Assembly: GCA_910587505.1 (NCBI GenBank) | Contig: CAJULD010000022.1 | Span: 1-45,709 of the forward strand | Direction of reading: 5' to 3' | From: an uncultured Oscillospiraceae bacterium | Lineage (GTDB): Bacteria; Bacillota; Clostridia; Oscillospirales; Oscillospiraceae | Length of the DNA stretch: 45,709 bases | In this document: in pieces, positions 23,835 through 31,580 of the stretch | Layout: every line of letters starts with the position of its first letter | Numbering within the stretch: the first letter of the stretch is position 1 | Notes under the pieces: generated by a model | Databases searched by the model: none | What the model was told of the DNA's origin: nothing | The model's input: the letters and a program-made list of their open reading frames with translations, nothing else | Translations under genes and position numbers: made by a program

Positions 23835-25346
23835 TCACCGGCAAACAGCGGCATTGCCGGAGGCGTACTGCATGATTTCCTGCTCGTTGATGTCCCCGCC
23901 GCTTACCTCTCCGACAATTTTATGCTCATAGACCACAATCACCCGGTCGCAAAGGCCGATGATCTCCGGCAGGTCGGAGGAAATGACAATCACCCCGACG
24001 CCCTTCTCCGCCAGCTGGCGCAGCAGCTCATGAATTTCCTTTTTTGCGCCCACGTCGATTCCCTTCGTCGGCTCGTCCATAATCAGGACCCTGGGGCGAA
24101 TCGCCAGCCATTTGGCCAGCATGACCTTCTGCTGGTTGCCTCCGGAAAGCGTGGCGCAGGGCTGCTCGACGCCCCAGGCTTTGATGTTCAGCCCGCGGAC
24201 ATAGGATTTCGCCTGAGCCCGCTCTTTCCGGCTGCTGATGACAGGGCCGTTGGCCACGTTTGACAGGTCGGCGGCGGAGACGTTCGTCTTGATGGACATA
24301 TCCAGACAGAGCCCGGCGGTCTTCCGGTCCTCGTTCACAAATCCGAAGCCGTTTCGGGTTGCCTCTCCCAGCGTGCGATTGTGTATCTCGCCACCCTCAA
24401 GCCAGAGACGCCCTCCGTACCGCCTGCGCAGGCCGGTAATCGCCTCCATGATTTCCGAGCGGCCCGCCCCCACCAGTCCGGAAAACCCCAGGATCTCGCC
24501 CCGCCGCAGCGAAAAGCCGATTTCCCGAAAATCCGGGGCAAAGGCCAGGCCCTCGCACCGGAAGATGACCTCGTCGAGTATTTTTGTCGATTTTTCCGGA
24601 TACTGACTGCCGATTTCCCGGCCCACCATCATCTTTACGACGTCGTCCGGCGTCACGTCCGAAACCTTCCGGGTCGCCACGGCCTGACCGTCCCGCATGA
24701 CCGTCAGCGTGTCGCACAGCTCAAAAATTTCGCTCATGCGATGGGAAATGTAAAGTATCGCGATCCCCTGTTCCCGAAGGCGGCGCACGATGTCAAACAG
24801 CTTTCGGGTATCCGCCAGGGACAGGGAAGAGGTCGGCTCATCCAGGATGAGCAGCTTGCAGTTCAGGGACAGCGCTTTGGCAATTTCCACCATCTGCAGG
24901 TTGGCGATGGTCAGATCCCTGACCATCGCGCCGGCGCTGATCTGAGCGCCCATGTTGTCAATGATTTTCTGAGCTTCCTGCTTCATCCTCCCGGAGTCCA
25001 CGAAGATGCCCGCCTTCCGGGGCGCCCGGCCGGCAAAGATGTTGTCCGCGACGTTCAGCGCCGGGATCAGCGCCGTCTCCTGGTGGACGAAAGCAATCCC
25101 CTCCCGCTGGGAATCCATGGCGTTGTGGAACACGCACTCTTTCCCGTCCAGAAAGATACGGCCGCCGTCATCCGGTCTGAAGATGCCTCCGATGATGTTG
25201 GACAAAGTGGACTTTCCCGCCCCGTTCTCCCCCATCAGCGCATGGACCTCTCCTTTACGGATGCTGAGGGACACATCCTTCAGCGCCCTGGTACCGGGGA
25301 AGGTCTTGGAGATATGCTCTGCCCGCAAAAGAATCTGTTCATTCAA
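23835..25346 (-). CDS. Sugar ABC transporter ATP-binding protein, double-domain (RbsA type)
   Basis: A 503-residue ATPase with two nucleotide-binding domains, typical of CUT2 importers for ribose, xylose or galactose. Domain 1 has Walker A GENGAGKST (residues 39-47) and Walker B LLILDEPTSSLS. Its signature motif is unusual: LTIANLQ where LSxGxxQ is normal. Domain 2 has the relaxed Walker A GLVGAGRSE usual for RbsA, signature LSGGNQQK and Walker B VLIMDEPTKGID. It is first in its operon, behind a promoter at 25409-25437 and divergent from the DeoR regulator. GAGGTG precedes the ATG at 25346 at longish spacing. Confidence 0.95.
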   Translation of the reverse strand: MNEQILLRAEHISKTFPGTRALKDVSLSIRKGEVHALMGENGAGKSTLSNIIGGIFRPDDGGRIFLDGKECVFHNAMDSQREGIAFVHQETALIPALNVADNIFAGRAPRKAGIFVDSGRMKQEAQKIIDNMGAQISAGAMVRDLTIANLQMVEIAKALSLNCKLLILDEPTSSLSLADTRKLFDIVRRLREQGIAILYISHRMSEIFELCDTLTVMRDGQAVATRKVSDVTPDDVVKMMVGREIGSQYPEKSTKILDEVIFRCEGLAFAPDFREIGFSLRRGEILGFSGLVGAGRSEIMEAITGLRRRYGGRLWLEGGEIHNRTLGEATRNGFGFVNEDRKTAGLCLDMSIKTNVSAADLSNVANGPVISSRKERAQAKSYVRGLNIKAWGVEQPCATLSGGNQQKVMLAKWLAIRPRVLIMDEPTKGIDVGAKKEIHELLRQLAEKGVGVIVISSDLPEIIGLCDRVIVVYEHKIVGEVSGGDINEQEIMQYASGNAAVCR

Positions 25347-25408
25347 AACGCGCCTTCACCTCTTTCGTATTGTTTTGATGCTGTTCGTTTTGCTTCTCTT
25401 TCCCCTTT

Positions 25409-25437
25409 ATGATAACAGGTTCACCCGCAGGGCGCAA
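25409..25437 (-). promoter_or_regulatory. Sigma-A promoter for the sugar ABC/isomerase operon
   Basis: TTGCGC (25432-25437), a 17-base spacer and TATCAT (25409-25414). Downstream in the leader, GTTTTG repeats at 25372-25377 and 25387-25392 are possible DeoR-regulator sites; a TGTTTG-rich patch at 25549-25575 is another. The rest of 25438-25581 is AT-rich with no gene. Confidence 0.65.
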
Positions 25438-25581
25438 GATGGGATTTTGCACTGCTTTTTCAGGGAACATTTGTCGGAATGCACAACTTTTTAAAAATTC
25501 CACCGCATATCCACGGGCATTTGTCTTCCGCTTCGTTTCCAGGCAAAATGATTGTTTGTGTTTGATTTATACTGTTTTCTC

Positions 25582-25609
25582 TTGACTTTTCTGTAATTTG
25601 TGATACAAT
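25582..25609 (+). promoter_or_regulatory. Sigma-A promoter P1 for deoR-pfkB operon
   Basis: TTGACT (25582-25587), a 16-base spacer and TACAAT (25604-25609). The leader is about 170 bases and holds a short dispersed motif at 25641-25660. Confidence 0.75.
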
Positions 25610-25682
25610 GCTGTCAGAACCTGTCCGGACAGCGTGCAAACGGTTGCGAATACAGGCTCCTACAGCTTTTTAGAACGGTTTC

Positions 25683-25711
25683 TTGCTTTTTTGACTGTCC
25701 TCTGCTATACT
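25683..25711 (+). promoter_or_regulatory. Possible second promoter P2 for deoR-pfkB operon
   Basis: TTGCTT (25683-25688), a 17-base spacer and TATACT (25706-25711), about 70 bases before the regulator start. Confidence 0.5.
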
Positions 25712-25787
25712 GCTTCATAAAGTAAAGTTTGTATTCTGATGATATTGCCTGTGCGGGAAACGCGCGGAAGCAGGAAGAGGTTGGACT

Positions 25788-26561
25788 ATGTTTGCAATTG
25801 AACGGCAGAGGATGATAAAAAAGCTGCTTCAGGAAAACGATCACGTTTCCGTTGCGGAGCTGAGCTGCTGTCTGAACGTCTCCGAGGTGACCATCCGGCG
25901 CGATCTGGAAAAGCTGGAGGGCGAACGGTTCCTGATGCGGACCCATGGCGGCGCGGTGCTTCTGGATTCCGCCGGAAACGCCCCCCTCCCGGAACGGGAG
26001 GCGGGACAGTTTCCGGAGCTCCACGGGAGCAGCGGAGATATCGCCGCCCTGGCCGCTCAGATGGCGCCCGACGCAGGCGTGATCTATCTCGGCAGCGGCC
26101 CCGCCAGCGACGCGGTCGTTCCGCTTCTTTCGCAAAAGCAGGACCTGATCGTCCTGACCTGCTCTCTTCCCATGGCGGCCGCCCTGTACAGGCTGAGAAA
26201 CCTCCGGGTTATCATTCCCGGCGGGACCGTCCTTCCCAGCGGGCTGATCTATGGGAACAGCGTGCAGGAAACGCTGGAGACGATGCACATCGGAACGGCG
26301 TTCATTGAAGCGGACGGTTTCAACGCCAGGGGCTTCACGGCCCGGGACCAGGATTTCTGCGCCCTGGTCCGCTCTATCGGGCGGATCAGCGACAATGTGG
26401 TCTTTTTGTGTACGGCGGAAGCCTATGGACATATCTCCTTTTTCAACATAGGCGACCTGACGCTGGCAGACAGCATCATCACCACCGCGGAAATCGACGA
26501 CTCCTTCAAGGAGGCCTGCGCGGACAGGCATATCAGACTCTATACGACCTACAGTCTTTGA
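25788..26561 (+). CDS. DeoR-family transcriptional regulator
   Basis: A 257-residue sugar-responsive regulator. The N-terminal winged helix has the DeoR signature (ERQRMIKKLLQEN, then VSVAELSCCLNVSEVTIRRD and MRTHGGAVLL, residues about 5-58). The C-terminal domain is of the DeoR sensor type related to ribose-5-phosphate isomerase (IYLGSGPASDAVVPLL, IIPGGTVLPSGLIYGN, AFIEADGFNARGFTARD). Such proteins usually bind a phosphorylated sugar made by the pathway they control. It is first in the plus-strand operon and divergent from the ABC operon, so it likely controls both. AGGAAGAGG precedes the ATG. Confidence 0.94.
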   Translation: MFAIERQRMIKKLLQENDHVSVAELSCCLNVSEVTIRRDLEKLEGERFLMRTHGGAVLLDSAGNAPLPEREAGQFPELHGSSGDIAALAAQMAPDAGVIYLGSGPASDAVVPLLSQKQDLIVLTCSLPMAAALYRLRNLRVIIPGGTVLPSGLIYGNSVQETLETMHIGTAFIEADGFNARGFTARDQDFCALVRSIGRISDNVVFLCTAEAYGHISFFNIGDLTLADSIITTAEIDDSFKEACADRHIRLYTTYSL

Positions 26562-26599
26562 ACGGGCGCGGCGGCAGGGAACGGACAGGAGGCGGGAGG

Positions 26600-28081
26600 A
26601 TGCTTTTGCAGCTGGAGGATGTAGGATATGACGACGGCGGCTTTCAGGTCCTGTCTCATGTCAACTGGGAGCTGGAGAAGAAATCGCTGTATCAGATCAT
26701 CGGAGGGAACTCGTCCGGAAAGTCCGCGCTGCTGCGGCTGATCGCCGGCGTGTATCCTATCACCTCCGGACGAATGGTCTGGCAGGGCGAACCGCTGACG
26801 CTCCACGGCCCCCACGACGCCAGACAGCGCGGGATCGTCTATCTGACGGATACGCCGCAGCTGTTTCAGAACGCCGCCGCGTCGGAAAACGTGGTTACCG
26901 TTTCGCGGCTGTCCGGAAAGGGAGGGCGGCTGCTGAACAAAAAGGCGGACCGGAAAATCTGCGCCGCACTGTTCCGGCAGTTTGATATTCCCTTTCCGCC
27001 GGATACGCCGGTTTTTCGCCTTTCCCTGGCCTGGCAGCGCATTCTGGAGCTGCTGCGCTGCTACTATACGGGGACCTCTCTTCTGCTGATGGACGCGCTG
27101 TCCGGCTGGATCAGCCCGGAGGAGCTGCGGATCATCGCCCGTCTACTGGAGGCCATGAACCGGAAATATGACGCGTCTGCCATCGTCTGCGCCTCGTCCA
27201 TCGACCACATTCTGCCGGACGCGGCGTCCATCCTGTACCTGAAGATGGGCAGGCCGGTGGCCTGCGTGCGCCGGGAGGCGCAGGGCGTCGCCTGGATTCC
27301 GCCGGATTTCCGCAGCGAGCATCTGGAATACCCGAAGCTGGATTTCAACCCCGGAGATCGCCTTCTGGAGCTGCGCCGGTTCCGGATTCCCGCGGCGCTG
27401 TCCGCAGGCCGGTCCTGCGCCAACGACTTTGTTCTGCGGGAGCGGGAAATTGTGGGCGTTTACGGCATGGACGTGCCCCGCTGCGACGCCCTGTGCCAGA
27501 TCCTGACGGGCCTTCGGCATGACTATGGCGGCGAGATCCTGGTCCGCGGCCTCCCGGTGGAAATTCAGTCTCCCCGCCACGCGCTCCGGCTGGGAATTGC
27601 CTGCCAGGCGCTGCGCAGGGAGGATTCCCTGTTTCCCGGCCTGTCCGTGCGCTTGAATCTGCTGCCTCCGGTCAACGTGGTCCATCCCCGGTTCTTTTCC
27701 AGTATGCGCTTTGAACGGATCTTTACCTCGCTGCGGCTCAGGCAGCTTCATATCGGGGACGCGGGCAGCGAGCTGCGCTGCAGCGCGCTGAGCGGCGCCA
27801 CCTGTCAGAAAATTCTTCTCAGCCGCTATCTGTCCCAGGATGCCAGAATATTTGTCCTCTTCCACCCCACTCATACGATGGACCATTCCTCCCGGCTGGA
27901 TATTTTCAACCTGATGACGCATTTGCAGCGGCGCGGCTGCGGCGTCATCCTGTTTTCCAACGATATCGACGAGCTGGCCTACATGTGCGACCGGATCTAT
28001 GTGGCGCAGTGCGGCGGCGTCCGGGAGATATCCGGCAACAGCACCCAGCGGGCCAACCAGCTCTACCGTTATCTGAGCTGA
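26600..28081 (+). CDS. Degenerate double-domain ABC ATPase (RbsA-like pseudo-ATPase)
   Basis: A 493-residue protein with the two-domain layout of RbsA but eroded catalytic motifs. Domain 1 keeps a usable Walker A, GGNSSGKSA (35-43), but the signature is LSLAWQ (141-146) and Walker B is LLLMDALSG with Ala166 where the catalytic Glu should be. Domain 2 lacks a Walker A (GMDVPRCDA, 289-297); its signature is LSGATCQK and its Walker B reads FVLFHPTHTMD, with Phe-His where Asp-Glu is normal. It may bind but hardly hydrolyse ATP. No permease gene accompanies it, while an intact RbsA-type ATPase is encoded divergently. A regulatory or sensory role beside the DeoR protein is inference. ATG at 26600 has GGGAGG directly before it; the reading frame is intact throughout, arguing against a pseudogene. 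Confidence 0.85.
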   Translation: MLLQLEDVGYDDGGFQVLSHVNWELEKKSLYQIIGGNSSGKSALLRLIAGVYPITSGRMVWQGEPLTLHGPHDARQRGIVYLTDTPQLFQNAAASENVVTVSRLSGKGGRLLNKKADRKICAALFRQFDIPFPPDTPVFRLSLAWQRILELLRCYYTGTSLLLMDALSGWISPEELRIIARLLEAMNRKYDASAIVCASSIDHILPDAASILYLKMGRPVACVRREAQGVAWIPPDFRSEHLEYPKLDFNPGDRLLELRRFRIPAALSAGRSCANDFVLREREIVGVYGMDVPRCDALCQILTGLRHDYGGEILVRGLPVEIQSPRHALRLGIACQALRREDSLFPGLSVRLNLLPPVNVVHPRFFSSMRFERIFTSLRLRQLHIGDAGSELRCSALSGATCQKILLSRYLSQDARIFVLFHPTHTMDHSSRLDIFNLMTHLQRRGCGVILFSNDIDELAYMCDRIYVAQCGGVREISGNSTQRANQLYRYLS

Positions 28082-28137
28082 TTGCTGCAGATGCTTCCAT
28101 TTGCTTCTCTTTCAATCAACAAATGGAGGTATATCCC

Positions 28138-28638
28138 ATGCGTGAACTTAAAGTAAAAGAGCTGACATCTGAAAACTTCCGGCCTTACGGCACCTTCTCA
28201 CAGATGCTCCACCCCACGACCCGCGGTAGCGGGATCGAGGGCATGTCCTTCCATGCCGATATGGAAATTCTGGAGCTGGGGACCGCCCACGCGGCCGCCT
28301 TCTCCGTCACGCGGGTCACCGACCGGCTTCCGCCCGTCATCCTGGCCCTGGAGTATCACACCCGCTGCGGAGAAGGGATGCTGTCTCTGGACGGCGACAT
28401 GCTGGTCTATTTCGGACCGGCCGGCGCCGCCTATCCCGGCGTTCTGGACAAGCTGGAGGCCTTCCGGGTTCCCAGGGGCGTGATGCTGACGATCCGCCCC
28501 GGCGTGTGGCACTGCTGCCCGTACACGGTGAACACATCGGTCATCAACGTTCTGAACATTCTGCCGGAGCGCACCTGCGTCAACGACTGCACCATGAAGA
28601 CGCTCTCCGGGGACGAGCGCGTGCGCATCGTTCTGTAA
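28138..28638 (+). CDS. AllA-like (ureidoglycolate lyase superfamily) cupin protein
   Basis: A 166-residue protein resembling the ureidoglycolate lyase family: MRELKVKELTSENFRPYGTF at the start, then HAAAFSVTRVTDRLPPVI, LEYHTRCGEGMLSLDGDMLV and the cupin-like FRVPRGVMLTIRPGVWHCCP. In the purine route AllA splits ureidoglycolate, but no allantoin genes are nearby. Here it lies between a pseudo-ATPase and an aldolase in a sugar operon, suggesting it acts on a sugar or sugar acid, possibly as an isomerase, lyase or lactonase. That is inference. GGAGG is well placed before the ATG at 28138. Confidence 0.75.
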   Translation: MRELKVKELTSENFRPYGTFSQMLHPTTRGSGIEGMSFHADMEILELGTAHAAAFSVTRVTDRLPPVILALEYHTRCGEGMLSLDGDMLVYFGPAGAAYPGVLDKLEAFRVPRGVMLTIRPGVWHCCPYTVNTSVINVLNILPERTCVNDCTMKTLSGDERVRIVL

Positions 28639-28656
28639 GGAAGGGAGGGCTCCGGT

Positions 28657-29499
28657 ATGGCATTGGAAAAAGTCCGCGACCTGCTGGCCTCCGCCCGGCG
28701 GGCAAACACATCTGTTATTGCCTTTGACGCCTGCGACTATAATACGGTCTATGCCTGCGTGAAGGGCGCGGAAATGGCGCGCAGGCCCGTAATCGTGATG
28801 CTCTATCCCACGATGCGTTCGCTGTTCTCCTTCAGCGCCTTCTCCGGGGCGGTAAAAGATCTGGCCAGGGAGGCCTCCGTTCCCGTGGGACTGCACCTGG
28901 ATCACTGCAGCGAACCGGACGTGATTCTGTCCGCCATCCGGGACGGATTCACCTCCGTGATGGCCGACGGCTCCGCCCTGCCCTTTGAGGAGAACGCCGC
29001 ATTCACAAAATCCGTCGTGGACATGGCGGGCGTGTTCGGCGCAGACGTGGAGGGCGAGCTGGGCCACGTGGGGCAGACGGCCGCCGGTTACGATTATGAC
29101 AACAAAGACGCCTTCACCCGTCCGGAGGAAGCCGCCGTCTTTGTGGAGCGCACCGGCGTAACCTCGCTGGCTGTCGCCTTCGGCAGCTGCCACGGGGTGT
29201 ATAAGTCTGCGCCCAGCCTGGATCTGGAGCGGCTGCGGGAGATCGACCGGACCGTCAATATTCCGCTGGTCCTCCACGGAGGCTCCGGGATTCCCGCCGG
29301 ACAGCTGGAAAAGGCCTTCACCATGGGAATCAACAAATTCAATGTCGGCACTGAGTTTTTTCTGCTCAACAGCCGCCTGACTCACGAATATCACACCGGC
29401 CATTATGTGGAAAAGCCATTTGCCGATCTGGAATACATCCGAAGCGGCCTGTGCGAATATGTCGCCGGGAAGCTCCGCCTGTGCGCGCTGCGCGTATAG
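28657..29499 (+). CDS. Class II (zinc) fructose/tagatose-bisphosphate-type aldolase
   Basis: Cleaves a phosphorylated ketose to DHAP and an aldehyde by a Zn-dependent retro-aldol reaction. The 280 residues match the GatY/KbaY/FbaA class. Metal and catalytic residues are visible: HLDHC with Asp82 and His83, VEGELGHVGQ with Glu134, FGSCHGVYK with His179, and VLHGGSGIP with His207; INKFNVGTEF is the phosphate-site strand. GGAAGGGAGG precedes the ATG. The stop overlaps the ribosome site of the kinase gene, so the two are coupled. Which ketose it accepts (fructose-, tagatose- or deoxy-type) cannot be read from sequence. Confidence 0.93.
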   Translation: MALEKVRDLLASARRANTSVIAFDACDYNTVYACVKGAEMARRPVIVMLYPTMRSLFSFSAFSGAVKDLAREASVPVGLHLDHCSEPDVILSAIRDGFTSVMADGSALPFEENAAFTKSVVDMAGVFGADVEGELGHVGQTAAGYDYDNKDAFTRPEEAAVFVERTGVTSLAVAFGSCHGVYKSAPSLDLERLREIDRTVNIPLVLHGGSGIPAGQLEKAFTMGINKFNVGTEFFLLNSRLTHEYHTGHYVEKPFADLEYIRSGLCEYVAGKLRLCALRV

Positions 29500-29510
29500 G
29501 AGGGGCAGCA

Positions 29511-30500
29511 ATGGAAAAGAACTTTGACGTCATCGGCGTTGAAAACCTGATTATGGATCTGGCGCTGCAAATTAACAGGCTTCCCGCCACGGACGGCATG
29601 TCCTGGCTGAAGGATTACTGCTGGCAGAGCGGCGGGAACGCCGCCTCCGCCATTGTGGCGCTGGCCCGGCTGGGCGCGCGCTGCGGCATGATCGGTACAA
29701 CGGGCAGCGATCCCTTCGGCCGGTTCTGCCGGGAAGATCTGGAGCGCCACGGCGTGGACGTTTCCCATGTCCGGATGCAGGAGGGAGAAACCGCGTTCTG
29801 CATCTGCCTGGCGGAGGAGGAGACCCAGGGCCGGAGCTTCCTTGGAAAAATGGGGACGGTGCAGTCTGCCGGCGGCGAAGAGGTGGACGAGAGCTACATT
29901 GCCCGGTCCAGAGCCATTCATCTCAGCAGCATTCCCTCCGGCGCGGCCCAAAGCGCCGTGGCCTGCGCAAAGCGGAACGGCGTTCTGATCTCTCTGGACG
30001 CAGGCGGCGTATTCCCCGGCGCCCTGGAGCTGGCAAAGCAGGCGGACATCCTCATCATGTCGGAAACGTTCTACCACGCCCTGTTTTCCGACAACCATTA
30101 TGAGGAAAACTGCCGGAGCTTCCTGTCCGAAGGACCCGGCGTGGTAATCGTCACGCTGGGCAAACGGGGCTGCGCCGGCGCGGATGGAGAGGGAAGCTTT
30201 ACCCTGCCGGCTTTTGACTGCGGCTATCCCATCGTTGACACCACCGGCGCGGGCGACGTTTTCCACGGAGCCTTTCTGTACGCCCGTCTGGAGCGTTTCG
30301 GAAAGCCGCCCTGCCGCTATACGCTGAAGGACTGCGCCCGCTTTGCCAGCGCCGTATCCTGTATCAACTGCACCACGCTGGGCGGCCGCACCGGTATCCC
30401 CGATCTGTATATGGTGGACCGGTTTTTGAAGGATGGCATAATCGATAAAACAGACATCGCTTCCCGGAAGGAATTCTATAAAAACGCGATGTTCCGGTAA
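29511..30500 (+). CDS. PfkB-family carbohydrate kinase
   Basis: A 329-residue ribokinase-fold kinase that phosphorylates a sugar with ATP. The N-terminal substrate region has GGNAASAIVALARLGA and IGTTGSDPFGRFCREDL. The C-terminal signature DTTGAGDVFHGAF holds catalytic Asp249 and the anion hole. AGGAGG lies directly before the ATG at 29511. It is encoded right after the aldolase, so it probably phosphorylates the ketose made by the isomerase, giving the aldolase substrate. Last gene of the plus-strand sugar operon; a dispersed repeat starts immediately after its stop. Confidence 0.94.
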   Translation: MEKNFDVIGVENLIMDLALQINRLPATDGMSWLKDYCWQSGGNAASAIVALARLGARCGMIGTTGSDPFGRFCREDLERHGVDVSHVRMQEGETAFCICLAEEETQGRSFLGKMGTVQSAGGEEVDESYIARSRAIHLSSIPSGAAQSAVACAKRNGVLISLDAGGVFPGALELAKQADILIMSETFYHALFSDNHYEENCRSFLSEGPGVVIVTLGKRGCAGADGEGSFTLPAFDCGYPIVDTTGAGDVFHGAFLYARLERFGKPPCRYTLKDCARFASAVSCINCTTLGGRTGIPDLYMVDRFLKDGIIDKTDIASRKEFYKNAMFR

Positions 30501-30670
30501 GCGCCTGCATTCATCACCGCGGGATGCCGGACAGACGGGAATTTTCCCGTCAGACGGAGTAACTTTTTGCAGCAGTCCCGACGGATTGCAGGGAAAATCA
30601 GCGCCGACTGTGCACGGCCCCTTAACGGGGCCGTGCACAGTCGTGTATGGGAGAAAAAGACCGCCCGGCC
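30501..30670 (+). repeat. Dispersed intergenic repeat, copy B, with inserted palindrome
   Basis: The first 31 bases (30501-30531) match 24 of 31 bases of the copy at 35503. The core at 30569-30589 (GCAGCAGTCCCGACGGAT plus TGC) and the tail TATGGGAGAAAAAGACCG also align. Unlike copy C, it contains a perfect 17-bp inverted repeat (arms 30605-30621 and 30627-30643), probably acting as the 3' hairpin of the pfkB transcript. Confidence 0.7.
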
Positions 30671-30734
30671 GACGTTCAACGATTGTGAAAGTATTGCAGT
30701 CTGCCGCCCCTTTGTGATTGCACAGAAATCACAG

Positions 30735-30763
30735 TTGAAAATTACCGTAAACTTTGTTAGAAT
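30735..30763 (+). promoter_or_regulatory. Sigma-A promoter for the enzyme I-like gene
   Basis: TTGAAA (30735-30740), a 17-base spacer and TAGAAT (30758-30763), 36 bases before the GTG start. Confidence 0.7.
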
Positions 30764-30799
30764 ACAAAGTAAACAATTCCGGGCAGGAGGGATGGACCT

Positions 30800-31489
30800 G
30801 TGATCTTGATACAGGGCGAGGGAATTTCCCCCGGCGCGGCCCATGGGCGGCTGCATTGCTTTCATCGGGTGGGCGCGGCGACCGCCAAGCGCTCCGGCGC
30901 GGATCCGGCATATGAAAAGGTCCGGCTCGCCCAGGCGCAGGAGAGAGCCAAAAGGCAGCTGGAGACGCTGACGGAGCGCTGCCGCCGGGAGGTTGGAGAC
31001 GGCGCCGCCCTGGTGTTCGCCACCCACGTCATGCTGCTGGAGGACGAGGACTACGTGCAGCACATTGAGGAAATTCTGCGGGGGGAGCAGTGCTGCGCGG
31101 AATATGCCGTGCAGCAGACGGGCAAGGCTTTCGCCGCCCTTTTTGAGGTGATGGACGATCCCTACATGCGGGAACGGGGAGCGGACGTCCTGGACGTGAC
31201 CTGGCGGCTGCTCCGCAGTCTGGCGGGCGCGGGCGCGGGCGGCGCTGCGCTGCGGGGTCCCGCCATTCTGGCCGCCGAAAACCTGAACCCCTCGGAATTT
31301 ATCGAACTGAACCGGGAGCAGGTGCTGGCGATCGTCACCCGGCAGGGCTCCCGGAACAGTCACGCCGCCATTCTGGCTCAGATGCTGGGCATCCCCACGG
31401 TCTGCGGCCTGGGCAGCGCCTTGCAGCCGGAATACCACGGCCGCATGGCGCAGGTGGACGGGGCCTCCGGGACGCTGACTGTATACTGA
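30800..31489 (+). CDS. Stand-alone N-terminal domain of PTS enzyme I (phosphohistidine domain)
   Basis: A 229-residue protein covering only the HPr-binding and phosphohistidine domains of enzyme I (full length about 570). The phosphate-accepting His188 lies in RQGSRNSHAAILAQMLGIP, where ordinary enzyme I has GGRTSHAAI at residue 189. The N-terminal ISPGAAHGRLH and the helical HPr-docking part (ALVFATHVMLLEDEDYVQHI) are present. The C-terminal PEP-binding barrel is absent, with a clean stop and no remnant after it. It therefore cannot use PEP alone; it may work with another enzyme I or in a DhaM-like or regulatory relay. GTG start at 30800 with AGGAGGG eight bases upstream. Confidence 0.87.
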   Translation: MILIQGEGISPGAAHGRLHCFHRVGAATAKRSGADPAYEKVRLAQAQERAKRQLETLTERCRREVGDGAALVFATHVMLLEDEDYVQHIEEILRGEQCCAEYAVQQTGKAFAALFEVMDDPYMRERGADVLDVTWRLLRSLAGAGAGGAALRGPAILAAENLNPSEFIELNREQVLAIVTRQGSRNSHAAILAQMLGIPTVCGLGSALQPEYHGRMAQVDGASGTLTVY

Positions 31490-31580
31490 TACGGCTCCTG
31501 GTGTTTTTTTGATACCTTTCAGGAAAAAGCAGGTTTGCTGCAAAAAAACGTTACCCGGCTACATGGGGAGGGCAGGCGCT

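Noticed and set aside
26600..28081. Calling the degenerate ABC ATPase a pseudogene
   Set aside because: The frame is uninterrupted over 493 codons, the start has a ribosome site, and the losses are confined to catalytic residues, which fits a pseudoenzyme.
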